NCBI RefSeq assembly: GCF_022867805.1 | Contig: NZ_JALIFO010000001.1 | Location: forward strand, 186,001 to 250,000 | DNA length: 64,000 nt | DNA from: Cuneatibacter sp. NSJ-177 | Lineage (GTDB): Bacteria; Bacillota; Clostridia; Lachnospirales; Lachnospiraceae | Reading direction: 5' to 3' | Part shown: piece after piece, positions 42,460 to 51,478 of the stretch | Layout: every line of letters begins with the position of its first letter | Position numbering within the stretch: position 1 is the stretch's first letter | Made by a program: the position numbers and the translations under genes | The notes under the pieces: model-generated | What the model was told of the DNA's origin: nothing | What the model saw: only the letters and a program-made list of their open reading frames with translations | Database searches by the model: none

Positions 42460-42708
42460 TTCAGAAAAATATAAAAGGACTTTCCCCTGAAAAAAAAGGG
42501 TTCTTTCATTGTTACCGCAAGAAAGGACGTCTTAGGCAATAGAATGTGATCCGCGAAAGAGATACAGGGTCTGTCACTGATATACACTGATTGACGAAGA
42601 ATGTCGTTCTGCAATATGAGGCGGCGGGAACCGTATCGGAAAGCGGAACTGTTTCCTATGGTTATTCGGGCGATTGTGCCCACAACATATTAAGAAAGGG
42701 GACACGAT

Positions 42709-44352
42709 ATGAAAAAAAGAAGAAGACTGGTTAGCATGCTGCTGGCGGCGCTGATGGCTTTCTCCTTGACTGGATGCGGAGGAGGCGGCGCCACGACGGC
42801 GGGCGAGACAACCGCTCCGGCCGGAACGGCGGGAGCAGGAAGCACAGAGGCGGCGGCACCTGCGAGTTCCGGCGGAGAGGCCAAAGACAGCTTGGTATTC
42901 GGAATTCCGCAGGAGCCGAAGTATCTGACGGCCGGGCGTTCCAACGGACAGATACCGAACATTCTTCAGACACAGCTCTACAACAATCTGATTGCAATCA
43001 ACAGCGACGGAACGTTTTCGCCGGAGCTGGCCACTGAGTGGGAGGTGTCGGCGGACAATCTGACCTATACCTTTAAACTTCGTGACGATGTGGTGTTCCA
43101 CAACGGCGAGAAGATGACCGCGGAGGACGTGGCGTTCTCTCTGGATTACCATGCCGGCAAGCTGGCGGAATATCCCGGCGGAACCCAGGCGAAATCTTTC
43201 CTCGCCTACTATGACAAAACGGAAATCATCGATGATCACACGATCGCTATCCACTATACGGATGTGTACGGCCCGACCATGTCCTGCCTGTCCGATATGA
43301 TTCTCGGCATTCTGCCGAAGAAGGCATTCGAAGCGGTCGGACAGGATGAGTTCGAAAATCATCCGATCGGCACCGGACCTTATAAGTTTGTTTCCAAGGA
43401 AGCAGGCGTCAGCATCACGCTGGAATCCAATGAAGACTATTTCGGCGGCGCTCCCGCGATCAAGAACGTGGTTTTCAGCATCCGCGACGATACGGATTCG
43501 GCTGTAATCGCGCTGGAGACCGGCGAATTGGATTTCCTGACCAACATTGCCACCAGCTATAAAAGCACGGTCGAGGGCGACAGCAATTTGGCCTGGTATG
43601 AGACGGATTCTCCCGGTCAGGCCTGGGTGATGTTTAACACCGGAATCGGGACTGATGTTCCGGGCAGCAAATATTTCTCGGACGTTCGCCTGCGCCAGGC
43701 GGTCGCCTATGCGGTCAACAAGGACGATGTGGTGATCGCAGCCACCGATGGACTGGGCAAGGTGATCAATTCTCCGATTCCCGATAGTTTTGCCGGATAC
43801 AGCCAGGCGCCGGATTACTATACGAGAGATCTGGAGAAGGCGAAAGCCCTGCTGGCGGAAGCCGGGTACCCCAATGGTTTTGACGTACAGGTCCGCACCA
43901 TCACGACTCCCACCTATTACAAGCTGGCGGAGACTTTGATCGGACAGCTTCAGGAGATCGGAATCAATGCAACGCTGGAAGTGCTGGAGACCGGCGCGTA
44001 CTGGGCTTCGGTCATGTCGGATTATGATTATGACATTGCGATCGGAAACTATACCGCGACTACGCCGGATGCCGACATTCCTCTGATGCAGCATTATTAC
44101 ACCGGGGCGTATCTGAATTATACGAATCACAGCATCCCGGAGCTGGATCAGCTGCTGGACCAGGCACGCGGAGAGACCGATTCCACAAAGCGCGAGGAGC
44201 TTTACTCTCAGATCGTACAGATTATTCTGGAAAAAGAATGCCTGGTTGTCCCGGTTTACTCCTTTGTCGTGACCGGCGCCGGCAGTGCGGCACTGAAGAA
44301 CGTAAAAGCCAGTCCTTATGTGGATTGGAAAATTTACGAATGGTCTTGGTAG
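42709..44352 (+). CDS. Opp/Dpp-type ABC importer C, substrate-binding lipoprotein
   Basis: A 547-residue family-5 binding protein. The signal MKKRRRLVSMLLAALMAFSL ends in lipobox LTGC, followed by a Gly/Thr/Ala-rich linker to about residue 60. FGIPQEPKYLTAGRSNGQIPN begins the fold, with TFKLRDDVVFHNGEKMTAEDVAFSLDY and GTGPYKFV after it. It is a close paralogue of the importer B protein at 26037. The sequence GAAAGGGGACAC before ATG 42709 is shared with the importer D gene. A strong terminator at 44470 lies between this gene and its permeases, expected to give more binding protein than channel. Ligand unknown. Confidence 0.93.
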   Translation: MKKRRRLVSMLLAALMAFSLTGCGGGGATTAGETTAPAGTAGAGSTEAAAPASSGGEAKDSLVFGIPQEPKYLTAGRSNGQIPNILQTQLYNNLIAINSDGTFSPELATEWEVSADNLTYTFKLRDDVVFHNGEKMTAEDVAFSLDYHAGKLAEYPGGTQAKSFLAYYDKTEIIDDHTIAIHYTDVYGPTMSCLSDMILGILPKKAFEAVGQDEFENHPIGTGPYKFVSKEAGVSITLESNEDYFGGAPAIKNVVFSIRDDTDSAVIALETGELDFLTNIATSYKSTVEGDSNLAWYETDSPGQAWVMFNTGIGTDVPGSKYFSDVRLRQAVAYAVNKDDVVIAATDGLGKVINSPIPDSFAGYSQAPDYYTRDLEKAKALLAEAGYPNGFDVQVRTITTPTYYKLAETLIGQLQEIGINATLEVLETGAYWASVMSDYDYDIAIGNYTATTPDADIPLMQHYYTGAYLNYTNHSIPELDQLLDQARGETDSTKREELYSQIVQIILEKECLVVPVYSFVVTGAGSAALKNVKASPYVDWKIYEWSW

Positions 44353-44469
44353 TACATACCCTCTGGGGAATTCCATCATACAGGTGCTCTGTTTGAACGG
44401 ACTGCGCCCGGTGGGGGATAAGAACGAATAGGCGGGATTCCCGGTGTGCGCTGGCATTCCGGATTCCGC

Positions 44470-44532
44470 GGCCGCAGAGAGGAACCGGTATACGGTTAAG
44501 GACATCTTAGGGACTTCTCTGCGGCCTTTTTT
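44470..44532 (+). terminator. Intrinsic terminator between binding-protein and permease genes of importer C
   Basis: GGCCGCAGAGA (44470-44480) pairs perfectly with TCTCTGCGGCC (44516-44526) followed by six T. Partial read-through would set the binding protein in excess. Confidence 0.9.
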
Positions 44533-44554
44533 CACCCGCGCTAGGAGGATTGCT

Positions 44555-45526
44555 ATGCTGAAATATATCGGGAAACGACTTTTGATCATGATTCCAATCA
44601 TTCTGGGAATCACGCTGATCGTCTTTGCTATTCTAAACTATACGCCCGGTGATCCGGCGAAACTTTTGCTGGGCTTCAATGCCACGGAGGAGTCTCTGGA
44701 GGCGGTGCGGGCCGAGTGGAGGCTGGATGACCCGTTTCTGGTCCGCTATGTCCGCTACCTGGGCGACATTCTCCACGGCGATTTCGGCACCAGCTGGCGT
44801 TACGGCACGGCCGTGACCCAGGAGCTTTCGACCCGTGTGCCGAATACACTGAAGCTGGCTGCCATGTCGGTGCTGGTCATGCTGATTTTGGGCATTCCCA
44901 TGGGCATTATCTCGGCGGTCAAACAGTACAGCATCCTGGATAATCTGATGCTGTTTATCGCCCTGCTATTGACTTCCATCCCCACGTTCTGGCTGGCTCT
45001 GATGATGATGCTGAAGTTTTCTCTGGAGCTGGGATGGCTGCCGGCATCGATGCCGGCCACAGGTGTCGTGACCTGGAAACATTGGGTCCTCCCGGTCTTT
45101 ATGTGCGCCGCCAACCTGACCGCTTCCCTGGTTCGGACTACCCGCTCCAACATGCTGGAAGTGATCCGGTCCGACTGCATACGCACCGCCCGCGCCAAAG
45201 GGGCTACGGAATTCCGGGTCATCGCCTATCACGCTCTGAGGAATGCGCTGATGCCGGTGGTGACTTTGGTCGGCATTAACTTTAATGTTTTGATGGGCGG
45301 AGCCGTCATCACAGAGCAGGTGTTCAGCGTATCCGGCGTTGGGAATCTGCTGATCACATCGGTCCGCACCAAGGACGCGCCGATGGCCATGGGCTGCATC
45401 ATCTTCATCGCGACCACCATCGGCCTGGTGAATCTGGCCGTGGACGTCCTGTATGTGTACATCAACCCCCGTTTGAAATCTCAATATGTGAAAATGAAAA
45501 AGAGAAGGGAGGCAAAGGCGGCATGA
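44555..45526 (+). CDS. Opp/Dpp-type ABC importer C, permease 1 (DppB-like)
   Basis: About 323 residues. ATG 44555 follows AGGAGG and gives MLKYIGKRLLIMIPIILGITLIVF; the open frame extends upstream through the terminator hairpin, which is surely untranslated. YTPGDPAKLLLG, the EAA loop RSDCIRTARAKGATEFRVIAYHALRNALMPVV and LMGGAVITEQVFSVSGVG are present. Very close to the importer B permease at 27717. It overlaps permease 2 by 4 bases. Expression depends on read-through of the terminator at 44470 or on a promoter I cannot see. Confidence 0.93.
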   Translation: MLKYIGKRLLIMIPIILGITLIVFAILNYTPGDPAKLLLGFNATEESLEAVRAEWRLDDPFLVRYVRYLGDILHGDFGTSWRYGTAVTQELSTRVPNTLKLAAMSVLVMLILGIPMGIISAVKQYSILDNLMLFIALLLTSIPTFWLALMMMLKFSLELGWLPASMPATGVVTWKHWVLPVFMCAANLTASLVRTTRSNMLEVIRSDCIRTARAKGATEFRVIAYHALRNALMPVVTLVGINFNVLMGGAVITEQVFSVSGVGNLLITSVRTKDAPMAMGCIIFIATTIGLVNLAVDVLYVYINPRLKSQYVKMKKRREAKAA

Positions 45527-46401
45527 AGGAGAAGGCGTCGAAAAATAAGTATAAAAAACGCAGCCAGATCTATTCTGTGTGGCTTCGCTTCCGAAGAAAT
45601 AAAATGGCTGTGGCAGGCTTGATTCTGCTCTGCATTTTGTTGATCCTTGCGGTCTGCGCGCCTTTTATTGCGGACTATGAGCAGGTGATCAAGCAGGATC
45701 TGACCCAGAGGTTTATCAAACCCGGAGCAGAGCACTGGTTCGGCACCGACGCCTACGGGCGGGATATGTTTGCCCGCGTGGTCTGGGGGGCCCGGTATTC
45801 CCTCAGCATCGGGATCGGAGCCATTCTGATTTCCCTGACCATCGGCTCCGTGATCGGTTCCATCGCCGGTTTTTACGGCGGAAAAATTGATTCCGTGATC
45901 ATGCGGATCATCGATGTGATCATGGCGATCCCCGGAACTTTGATGGCTATCACGATCGTGGCGGCTCTGGGCGCCGGTACCACCAAGCTTTTGATTGCCA
46001 TGAGTATCTCCCAGATCCCGACGTTCTCCCGTGTGGTCCGCTCCATCATTATGGGAATCCGGGAAGAAGAGTATGTGGAGGCGGCCCGTTCCTACGGTTC
46101 CCGCGACCGGAGACTGATCATGAAACAGATCTGGCCCAATTCCCTGGGGCCCTTGATTGTGCAGGCCAGCCTTTCGATGGCCCAGGCAGTCCTGACGATT
46201 TCCTCACTGAGTTTTATCGGGCTTGGTATTCCGGCTCCGACGCCGGAGTGGGGAACCATTCTTTCCGAGAACAAGACGAATATGCGGCTGTATCCGTATC
46301 TCTGTACGATTCCCGGTATTGCCATCCTGCTTTCGGTTATTGCAATGAATCTGATCGGCGACGGCCTGCGGGACGCTCTGGATCCGAAGCTGAAGAATTA
46401 G
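45523..46401 (+). CDS. Opp/Dpp-type ABC importer C, permease 2 (DppC-like)
   Basis: A 292-residue permease. A Lys-rich start (MKEKASKNKYKKRSQ) precedes segment MAVAGLILLCILLILAVCAP. Family blocks are HWFGTDAYGRDMFARVVWGAR, the EAA loop EEEYVEAARSYGSRDRRLIMKQIWPN, FIGLGIPAPTPEWGTIL and GDGLRDALDPKLKN. It pairs with the 44555 permease. The C-terminus is the same as in the importer D paralogue (LRDALDPKLKN). Translational coupling to permease 1 is by ATGA overlap. Confidence 0.93.
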   Translation: MKEKASKNKYKKRSQIYSVWLRFRRNKMAVAGLILLCILLILAVCAPFIADYEQVIKQDLTQRFIKPGAEHWFGTDAYGRDMFARVVWGARYSLSIGIGAILISLTIGSVIGSIAGFYGGKIDSVIMRIIDVIMAIPGTLMAITIVAALGAGTTKLLIAMSISQIPTFSRVVRSIIMGIREEEYVEAARSYGSRDRRLIMKQIWPNSLGPLIVQASLSMAQAVLTISSLSFIGLGIPAPTPEWGTILSENKTNMRLYPYLCTIPGIAILLSVIAMNLIGDGLRDALDPKLKN

Positions 46402-46419
46402 GAAAGGAGAATGCCGAAC

Positions 46420-47412
46420 ATGGAAGAGTTTTTAACAATACAGGATTTGCATGTGTCCTATCATACCGCTGATGAGACGGTCTATGCGGTCAACGGCCTG
46501 AACCTTTCCGTGAAAAAAGGAGAGACTTTGGGGCTGGTCGGCGAGACCGGCGCCGGAAAGACAACGACGGCGCTCAGCATTCTGCGGCTGTTGCCGTTTA
46601 AATTCGGCTCCATCGATAAGGGAAGCATTTTATTGGACGGGATGGATCTTACAAAAGTGTCCGAGAAAGAAATGCGGAAGATTCGCGGAGATAAGATATC
46701 CATGATCTTCCAGGATCCAATGACCAGCCTGAACAGCACCATCAAGATCGGAAAGCAGATCGAGGAAGTGCTGAAAATCCACCGCAAGGATCTGGGGAAA
46801 AAGGAAGTCATCGAGCGGGTGGACACCCTTTTGAAACTGGTGGGAATCAGTCTGGAGAGGAAGGAAGATTATCCCCATCAGCTCTCCGGCGGCATGAAGC
46901 AGCGGGTTGTGATCGCGATTGCCCTGGCCTGTGAGCCGAAGCTGCTCCTCGCCGACGAGCCGACCACGGCTCTCGACGTGACGATCCAGGCTCAGGTGCT
47001 GAATATGATGCGGGAGCTGAAGAACAAATTGAACACGGCCATGATTTTGATTACCCATGATCTGGGCGTGGTGGCCGAGAACTGCGACAGCGTTGCGATT
47101 ATGTATGCGGGGGAGATCGTGGAGAGCGGAGCTGTGGAAGAGATCTTTGAAGGGACGGAACATCATCCCTACACGGTCGGACTGTTTGGCTCCATCCCGG
47201 ATATGAGCAAAAAGACCCGCCGCCTGTCCCCGATCAACGGAATGATGCCGAATCCGGCGGATCTTCCGCCCGGATGCCCTTTCTGGCCCCGCTGTCCGAA
47301 GGCCAAAGATATCTGTAAGCAGCAGAAACCGAATGAAGTACGGCAGGGAAGCCATATGATCAAATGCCATCTGTATCAGGATGCGAAAGGCGGAGAGGAG
47401 GCAGGCAAATGA
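46420..47412 (+). CDS. Opp/Dpp-type ABC importer C, ATPase 1 (DppD-like)
   Basis: About 330 residues. ATG 46420 stands 10 bases after AAAGGAG; ATG 46411 is only one base from it, so I prefer the second. Walker [11 protein letters not shown], signature QLSGGMKQR, Walker [14 protein letters not shown] and switch LITHDLGV are canonical. The C-terminal [13 protein letters not shown] and [14 protein letters not shown] segments belong to the oligopeptide-transporter domain. It is coupled to the next ATPase by an ATGA overlap. Confidence 0.93.
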   Translation: MEEFLTIQDLHVSYHTADETVYAVNGLNLSVKKGETLGLVGETGAGKTTTALSILRLLPFKFGSIDKGSILLDGMDLTKVSEKEMRKIRGDKISMIFQDPMTSLNSTIKIGKQIEEVLKIHRKDLGKKEVIERVDTLLKLVGISLERKEDYPHQLSGGMKQRVVIAIALACEPKLLLADEPTTALDVTIQAQVLNMMRELKNKLNTAMILITHDLGVVAENCDSVAIMYAGEIVESGAVEEIFEGTEHHPYTVGLFGSIPDMSKKTRRLSPINGMMPNPADLPPGCPFWPRCPKAKDICKQQKPNEVRQGSHMIKCHLYQDAKGGEEAGK

Positions 47413-48380
47413 GAGAAATTCTAATCGAGGCCAAGAGCTTGAAAAAATACTTCCAGACCGCCCGCGGCAACCTCCACGCCGTCGACGATGTGGATCTGAC
47501 CATCGCAAAAGGAAGCACTTTGGGGGTCGTCGGGGAATCCGGCTGCGGCAAATCCACGTTGGGCCGGACCATCCTGAATTTGATCCCGGCCACCTCCGGC
47601 GAGGTGCTGTTTCACGGAAAAAATATCTTGGACCCGAAGGAGCCGGAGCGGCAGCAGATGCGGAAAAAGATGCAGATGATTTTTCAGGATCCCTATGCGT
47701 CCCTTAATCCGAGGATGAGCGTCAGTGAAATCATCGCGGATCCGATCCTCGTCAATGAGCCGAAGATTCCCCGGTCCGAAGTCAACGAAAGAGTGGAAAA
47801 ATTAATGGCTACGGTGGGCCTGGCAAAACGGATGATCAACGCCTACCCCCACGAGTTGGACGGGGGCCGCCGCCAGAGAATCGGAGTGGCCCGCGCGCTG
47901 GCTCTGAATCCGGAATTTATTGTCTGTGACGAGCCGGTATCCGCCCTGGATGTTTCGATTCAAGCCCAGATTTTAAATCTTCTGATGGATTTGCAGGAGG
48001 AGCATGGATACACTTATATGTTTATCACCCATGATCTCAGCGTGGTGAAGCATATCAGCAATGAAATCGCGGTGATGTATCTGGGACAGTGCGTGGAGCG
48101 GGCGCCGTCGGATGAACTTTTTGAGCATCCGCTGCATCCCTACACCAAAGCACTGTTGGATGCGATCCCGGTGGCCAGCCTGAAAAACCGAAATAAAGAT
48201 CGGACCATCATCGAGGGAGAGGTGACAAGCCCGATCGATCCCAAGCCGGGCTGCCGTTTTGCGGCGCGATGTCCCTATGCTTCCGGCCGCTGCGCCGGCG
48301 AAGCCATTCCCTTAAAGGAAGTGGCGCCCGGACATCATGTGGCCTGCGTTCTGCATGAGGGGACCGAGAAGGAGTTGTGA
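47409..48380 (+). CDS. Opp/Dpp-type ABC importer C, ATPase 2 (DppF-like)
   Basis: About 323 residues starting [20 protein letters not shown] at ATG 47409, which overlaps the previous stop and follows GGAGG. Walker [10 protein letters not shown] and Walker [13 protein letters not shown] are canonical. The signature is [10 protein letters not shown]-terminal Cys residues occur in [15 protein letters not shown]. It is the last gene of importer C, 371 bases before the importer D binding protein and its separate promoter box. Confidence 0.93.
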   Translation: MREILIEAKSLKKYFQTARGNLHAVDDVDLTIAKGSTLGVVGESGCGKSTLGRTILNLIPATSGEVLFHGKNILDPKEPERQQMRKKMQMIFQDPYASLNPRMSVSEIIADPILVNEPKIPRSEVNERVEKLMATVGLAKRMINAYPHELDGGRRQRIGVARALALNPEFIVCDEPVSALDVSIQAQILNLLMDLQEEHGYTYMFITHDLSVVKHISNEIAVMYLGQCVERAPSDELFEHPLHPYTKALLDAIPVASLKNRNKDRTIIEGEVTSPIDPKPGCRFAARCPYASGRCAGEAIPLKEVAPGHHVACVLHEGTEKEL

Positions 48381-48390
48381 ACCTTAAAAG

Positions 48391-48447
48391 GTGGGAATTC
48401 GGAGAAAACCGCCCAGAATAAGGCGGCTCTTTCCACGAATTCCCCCT
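48391..48447 (+). terminator. Probable terminator after importer C
   Basis: GGGAATTCG pairs with CGAATTCCC (48393-48401 and 48436-48444), with an inner CCGCC/GGCGG stem (48409-48413/48422-48426). There is no T run at once, so termination is likely but not certain. The rest of the 371-base gap holds the next promoter box and nothing else that I see. Confidence 0.5.
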
Positions 48448-48563
48448 ATAAAAATTTCTTTTCAACGGCAAGTATCGCTTGCCTTCTTTTTCATGTCTAT
48501 AATTGTTGAGATTCCTTAGATTATTCGGATAAAAATAGATAAAAACAGGAATAGACAAAATTC

Positions 48564-48614
48564 ACAACTCTGTCAAAACTCCGCAATAAATTTATGAAAA
48601 CAATGTACTAGAAT
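48564..48614 (+). promoter_or_regulatory. Tandem-repeat activator box and -10 for importer D
   Basis: Repeats ACAACTCTGTC (48564-48574) and AAAACTCCGCA (48575-48585), 23 bases, TAGAAT (48609-48614). The second repeat and first half of the spacer equal those at 42420-42446. The -35 place is ATAAAT, a poor match. Leader to ATG 48752 is about 130 bases. Confidence 0.75.
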
Positions 48615-48751
48615 TTCAGATATAAGGAAAAGGAAAACAAAGCTGGAAGACAGTTTAGACTGCGTTCTTGTCAAATTACTTGGGATTCACTTGCTATTTT
48701 TATCAAACAGGGGAGGAACACTCAAAATAATCTTCAGAAAGGGGACACATT

Positions 48752-50383
48752 ATGAAGAAATGCAGGAAACTCATGAGCATGCTGCTCGCTGCGGTGATGG
48801 TGCTTTCGATGGCCGGCTGCGGAGGCGGTGAAACGAATGCAACGGCGGCTGCCACCGGCGGCGGGGGAGGAGCAACTTCGGGAGAAACCTCAGGAGGCCA
48901 GACAGCAAGCGGGAAGACGGATCTGGTCGTCGGCATCACCAGAGGCATCACCAGTATCTGGCCCGGCGGCGAGAACGATCAGGGAACCATTATCATGAAC
49001 AACCAGTTTTACAACCGTCTGCTGAAAAAGAACTATACTACCGGCGAACTGGAGCCGGAGCTGGCGAAAAGCTGGACCGTGTCGGATGATAAGCTGACCT
49101 ACACCTTTGAGCTGAGAGATGACGTCTATTTCCACAACGGAGATAAACTGACGGCTGAGGATGTCGTTTGGACCATGAACGAATGGCACAAGAACGAGAC
49201 CTACACCAAGGATTATCTGGTCTTCTTTGATCATGCGGAAGCCAAAGGAGACACCACGGTTATCATGCACTACACCGATGTCTACGCGGCTGCTCTGGAA
49301 TCCCTTTCCTTTACTCTGATGGGGATTCTCGACAAGTCCTACGTCCTGGAGAAAATGGGAGACAAGTGGGACAGCAGCGGCAACGCCCAGAGCCGCGATG
49401 TGTACGGTGACATCGAGCCCAACGGCACCGGCCCCTTCCAGTTTGTGGAGAAGGTCAGCGGCGAGAGCTACACGATGGCCGCCAATGAGAAGTATTTTGA
49501 AGGCAAACCTGCTTTCGACAAAGTTACCGTAAAGATTATGAGTGATGCCAACGCCGCTTTGGTGGCGCTGGAAGCCGGCGAGATTGACGCTCTGTCCCAC
49601 GCCCCTTCGAGCGACAAGATGGCCATTGAGAACAATGAAGATCTGGTTTGGTATGAGAACGCCGATACCCCTTATCTGATTTGGCTGATGTTAAACGAAG
49701 CCGACGAGCACCTGCAGAACCCGAAGGTGCGCCAGGCAATCGCCTATGCTCTGAACAAGGAAGAGATCGCCATCGCCACCACCGACGGCGTCGGCCAAGT
49801 GCTTCATTCCCCGATTCCGGAGTCGGCTGTCGGATATGCCGCGCCCCCGGCGGATTATGAGATGGATCTGGAGAAGGCGAAAGCCCTGCTGGCGGAAGCC
49901 GGATATCCGGATGGTTTCTCCATCGAGATGAAGACCACCAGTTCTAATACATACAAAAAACCGAGTACGGTGATCCAGGCTCAGCTGGCAAAGATCGGCA
50001 TCCAGGTCACTGTGACGGAAGTAGATACCTACTGGTCCGACGTTGCGGCCCATGATTTCTCCCTGGGCGTGATGAATCTCTGCATTTATGTTCCCGATGC
50101 GGATCAGGCTTTGTACCCTCTGTACTACACCAATCAGAAGAGAAATTACGTAAACATCAGCATTCCGGAACTGGATTCGCTGCTGGATCAGGGCCGCGGA
50201 GAGACCGATCTGACAAAGAGATCTGAGATCTATTCCAAGGCGCAGCAGATTTTCCACGATGAAGTTTTCATGATTCCTCTGTGCAACTATGCGGCGATCA
50301 TTGCAGCGAACAAGAATCTGAAGAACGTGGAAGCCAGCCCTGTATTTGCCTGGAACATCAGTGAATGGACTTGGGAAGAATAA
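48752..50383 (+). CDS. Opp/Dpp-type ABC importer D, substrate-binding lipoprotein
   Basis: A 543-residue family-5 binding protein. Signal MKKCRKLMSMLLAAVMVLSM with lipobox MAGC, then a Gly-rich linker (ATGGGGGATSGETSGG) to about residue 48. The fold shows VGITRGITSIWPGGENDQG, TFELRDDVYFHNGDKLTAEDVVWTMNEW, GTGPFQFVEK and VRQAIAYALNKEE. It is more distant from the B and C proteins, so its ligand may differ even though its promoter box is shared. GAAAGGGGACAC precedes ATG 48752. A terminator at 50407 separates it from the permease genes. Confidence 0.93.
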   Translation: MKKCRKLMSMLLAAVMVLSMAGCGGGETNATAAATGGGGGATSGETSGGQTASGKTDLVVGITRGITSIWPGGENDQGTIIMNNQFYNRLLKKNYTTGELEPELAKSWTVSDDKLTYTFELRDDVYFHNGDKLTAEDVVWTMNEWHKNETYTKDYLVFFDHAEAKGDTTVIMHYTDVYAAALESLSFTLMGILDKSYVLEKMGDKWDSSGNAQSRDVYGDIEPNGTGPFQFVEKVSGESYTMAANEKYFEGKPAFDKVTVKIMSDANAALVALEAGEIDALSHAPSSDKMAIENNEDLVWYENADTPYLIWLMLNEADEHLQNPKVRQAIAYALNKEEIAIATTDGVGQVLHSPIPESAVGYAAPPADYEMDLEKAKALLAEAGYPDGFSIEMKTTSSNTYKKPSTVIQAQLAKIGIQVTVTEVDTYWSDVAAHDFSLGVMNLCIYVPDADQALYPLYYTNQKRNYVNISIPELDSLLDQGRGETDLTKRSEIYSKAQQIFHDEVFMIPLCNYAAIIAANKNLKNVEASPVFAWNISEWTWEE

Positions 50384-50406
50384 GGCCAGGTAGTTTGTAA
50401 GCTTAG

Positions 50407-50457
50407 AAGGCACACCGTCCGGATGACTCCCCTGGAATTTGGACGGTGTGCTTTTCA
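50407..50457 (+). terminator. Intrinsic terminator between binding-protein and permease genes of importer D
   Basis: GCACACCGTCC (50410-50420) pairs perfectly with GGACGGTGTGC (50441-50451), followed by TTTT. As in importer C, it would favour the binding protein. Confidence 0.85.
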
Positions 50458-50507
50458 CTGAAACCAGCTTACAAAACCGATTCGATTGAAGAAAGATAGG
50501 TGGAAGA

Positions 50508-51476
50508 ATGCTAAAATACATTGTCAAAAGACTTCTGATTCTGATTCCGATTGTGTTCGGAATTTCCTTCATCGTTTTTGCCATTCTGTCCTTCACGCCG
50601 GGCGACCCGGTTATGAATATCCTCGGAAACGGCGCGGACGCCCAGGCATATGAAGCCAAACGGGAAGAATTGGGACTGAATGATCCATTCCTAACCAGAT
50701 ACTTCAATTATATCAAAGGAGTCCTCACCGGCGACCTGGGCCAGTCCTGGAATTACAATACGCCGGTCAGCGCAGAGCTGGCCCGGACGATTCCAAAGAC
50801 GCTGATGATGGCGGTGCTCTCGGTGGGCTTGATGTTGCTTTTGGGGCTCCCCATCGGTATCATATCGGCGGTGAAGCAGTACAGCATCTGGGATAATCTC
50901 AGCACGGCGGCGATGCTGATTCTAACCTCCATGCCGCTGTTCTGGCTGGGCCTGATGCTATTGCAGAAGTTCGCCCTGGACCTCAAATGGTTTCCCGCCA
51001 CCTTCCCGACCGACGGGATGGGAACCTGGAAACACTGGGTGCTGCCGGCGGTGACCTGCATGGCCAGCATGATGGCCTCCCTGGTCCGCACCACACGCTC
51101 CACCATGCTGGAAGTGATCCGTTCCGATTATATTAGGACCGCCCGCGCCAAGGGAGCCACGGAGAAGCGGGTCGTCATGAAACACGCGCTGCGGAATGCA
51201 CTGCTGCCGGTCGTCACTCTGGTCGGCCTGAACTTCGGCCTGCTGATGGGCGGCGCTCTGGTCACGGAAACCGTCTTTGGAATCTACGGCGTCGGCTATC
51301 TGCTGGTCAATGCGGTGAAGAGCCGGGACGTCCCTTTGGTCATGGGATCCATCCTGTTCGTAGCGACCTGTATCGGTGTGGTGAACCTGTTGGTGGATGT
51401 CCTTTATGCCTACATTGACCCCCGTCTTCGCTCTCAGTATGTCACGCCGAAGAAGATCAAAGGAGAGGAGGAATAA
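50508..51476 (+). CDS. Opp/Dpp-type ABC importer D, permease 1 (DppB-like)
   Basis: A 322-residue permease: LKYIVKRLLILIPIVFGISFIVFAIL, SFTPGDPVMNILG, EAA loop RSDYIRTARAKGATEKRVVMKHALRNALLPVV and LMGGALVTETVFGIYGVG. AAAGATAGGTGG is before ATG 50508. It lies 50 bases after a terminator, so full-length message must read through. It is one base short of contact with permease 2 (2-base gap). A six-segment channel half is expected. Confidence 0.93.
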   Translation: MLKYIVKRLLILIPIVFGISFIVFAILSFTPGDPVMNILGNGADAQAYEAKREELGLNDPFLTRYFNYIKGVLTGDLGQSWNYNTPVSAELARTIPKTLMMAVLSVGLMLLLGLPIGIISAVKQYSIWDNLSTAAMLILTSMPLFWLGLMLLQKFALDLKWFPATFPTDGMGTWKHWVLPAVTCMASMMASLVRTTRSTMLEVIRSDYIRTARAKGATEKRVVMKHALRNALLPVVTLVGLNFGLLMGGALVTETVFGIYGVGYLLVNAVKSRDVPLVMGSILFVATCIGVVNLLVDVLYAYIDPRLRSQYVTPKKIKGEEE

Positions 51477-51478
51477 AG

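Noticed and set aside
42574-44613. A 679-codon open frame on the - strand
   Set aside because: Mirror of the importer C binding-protein gene; GC-biased third positions keep the opposite strand open.
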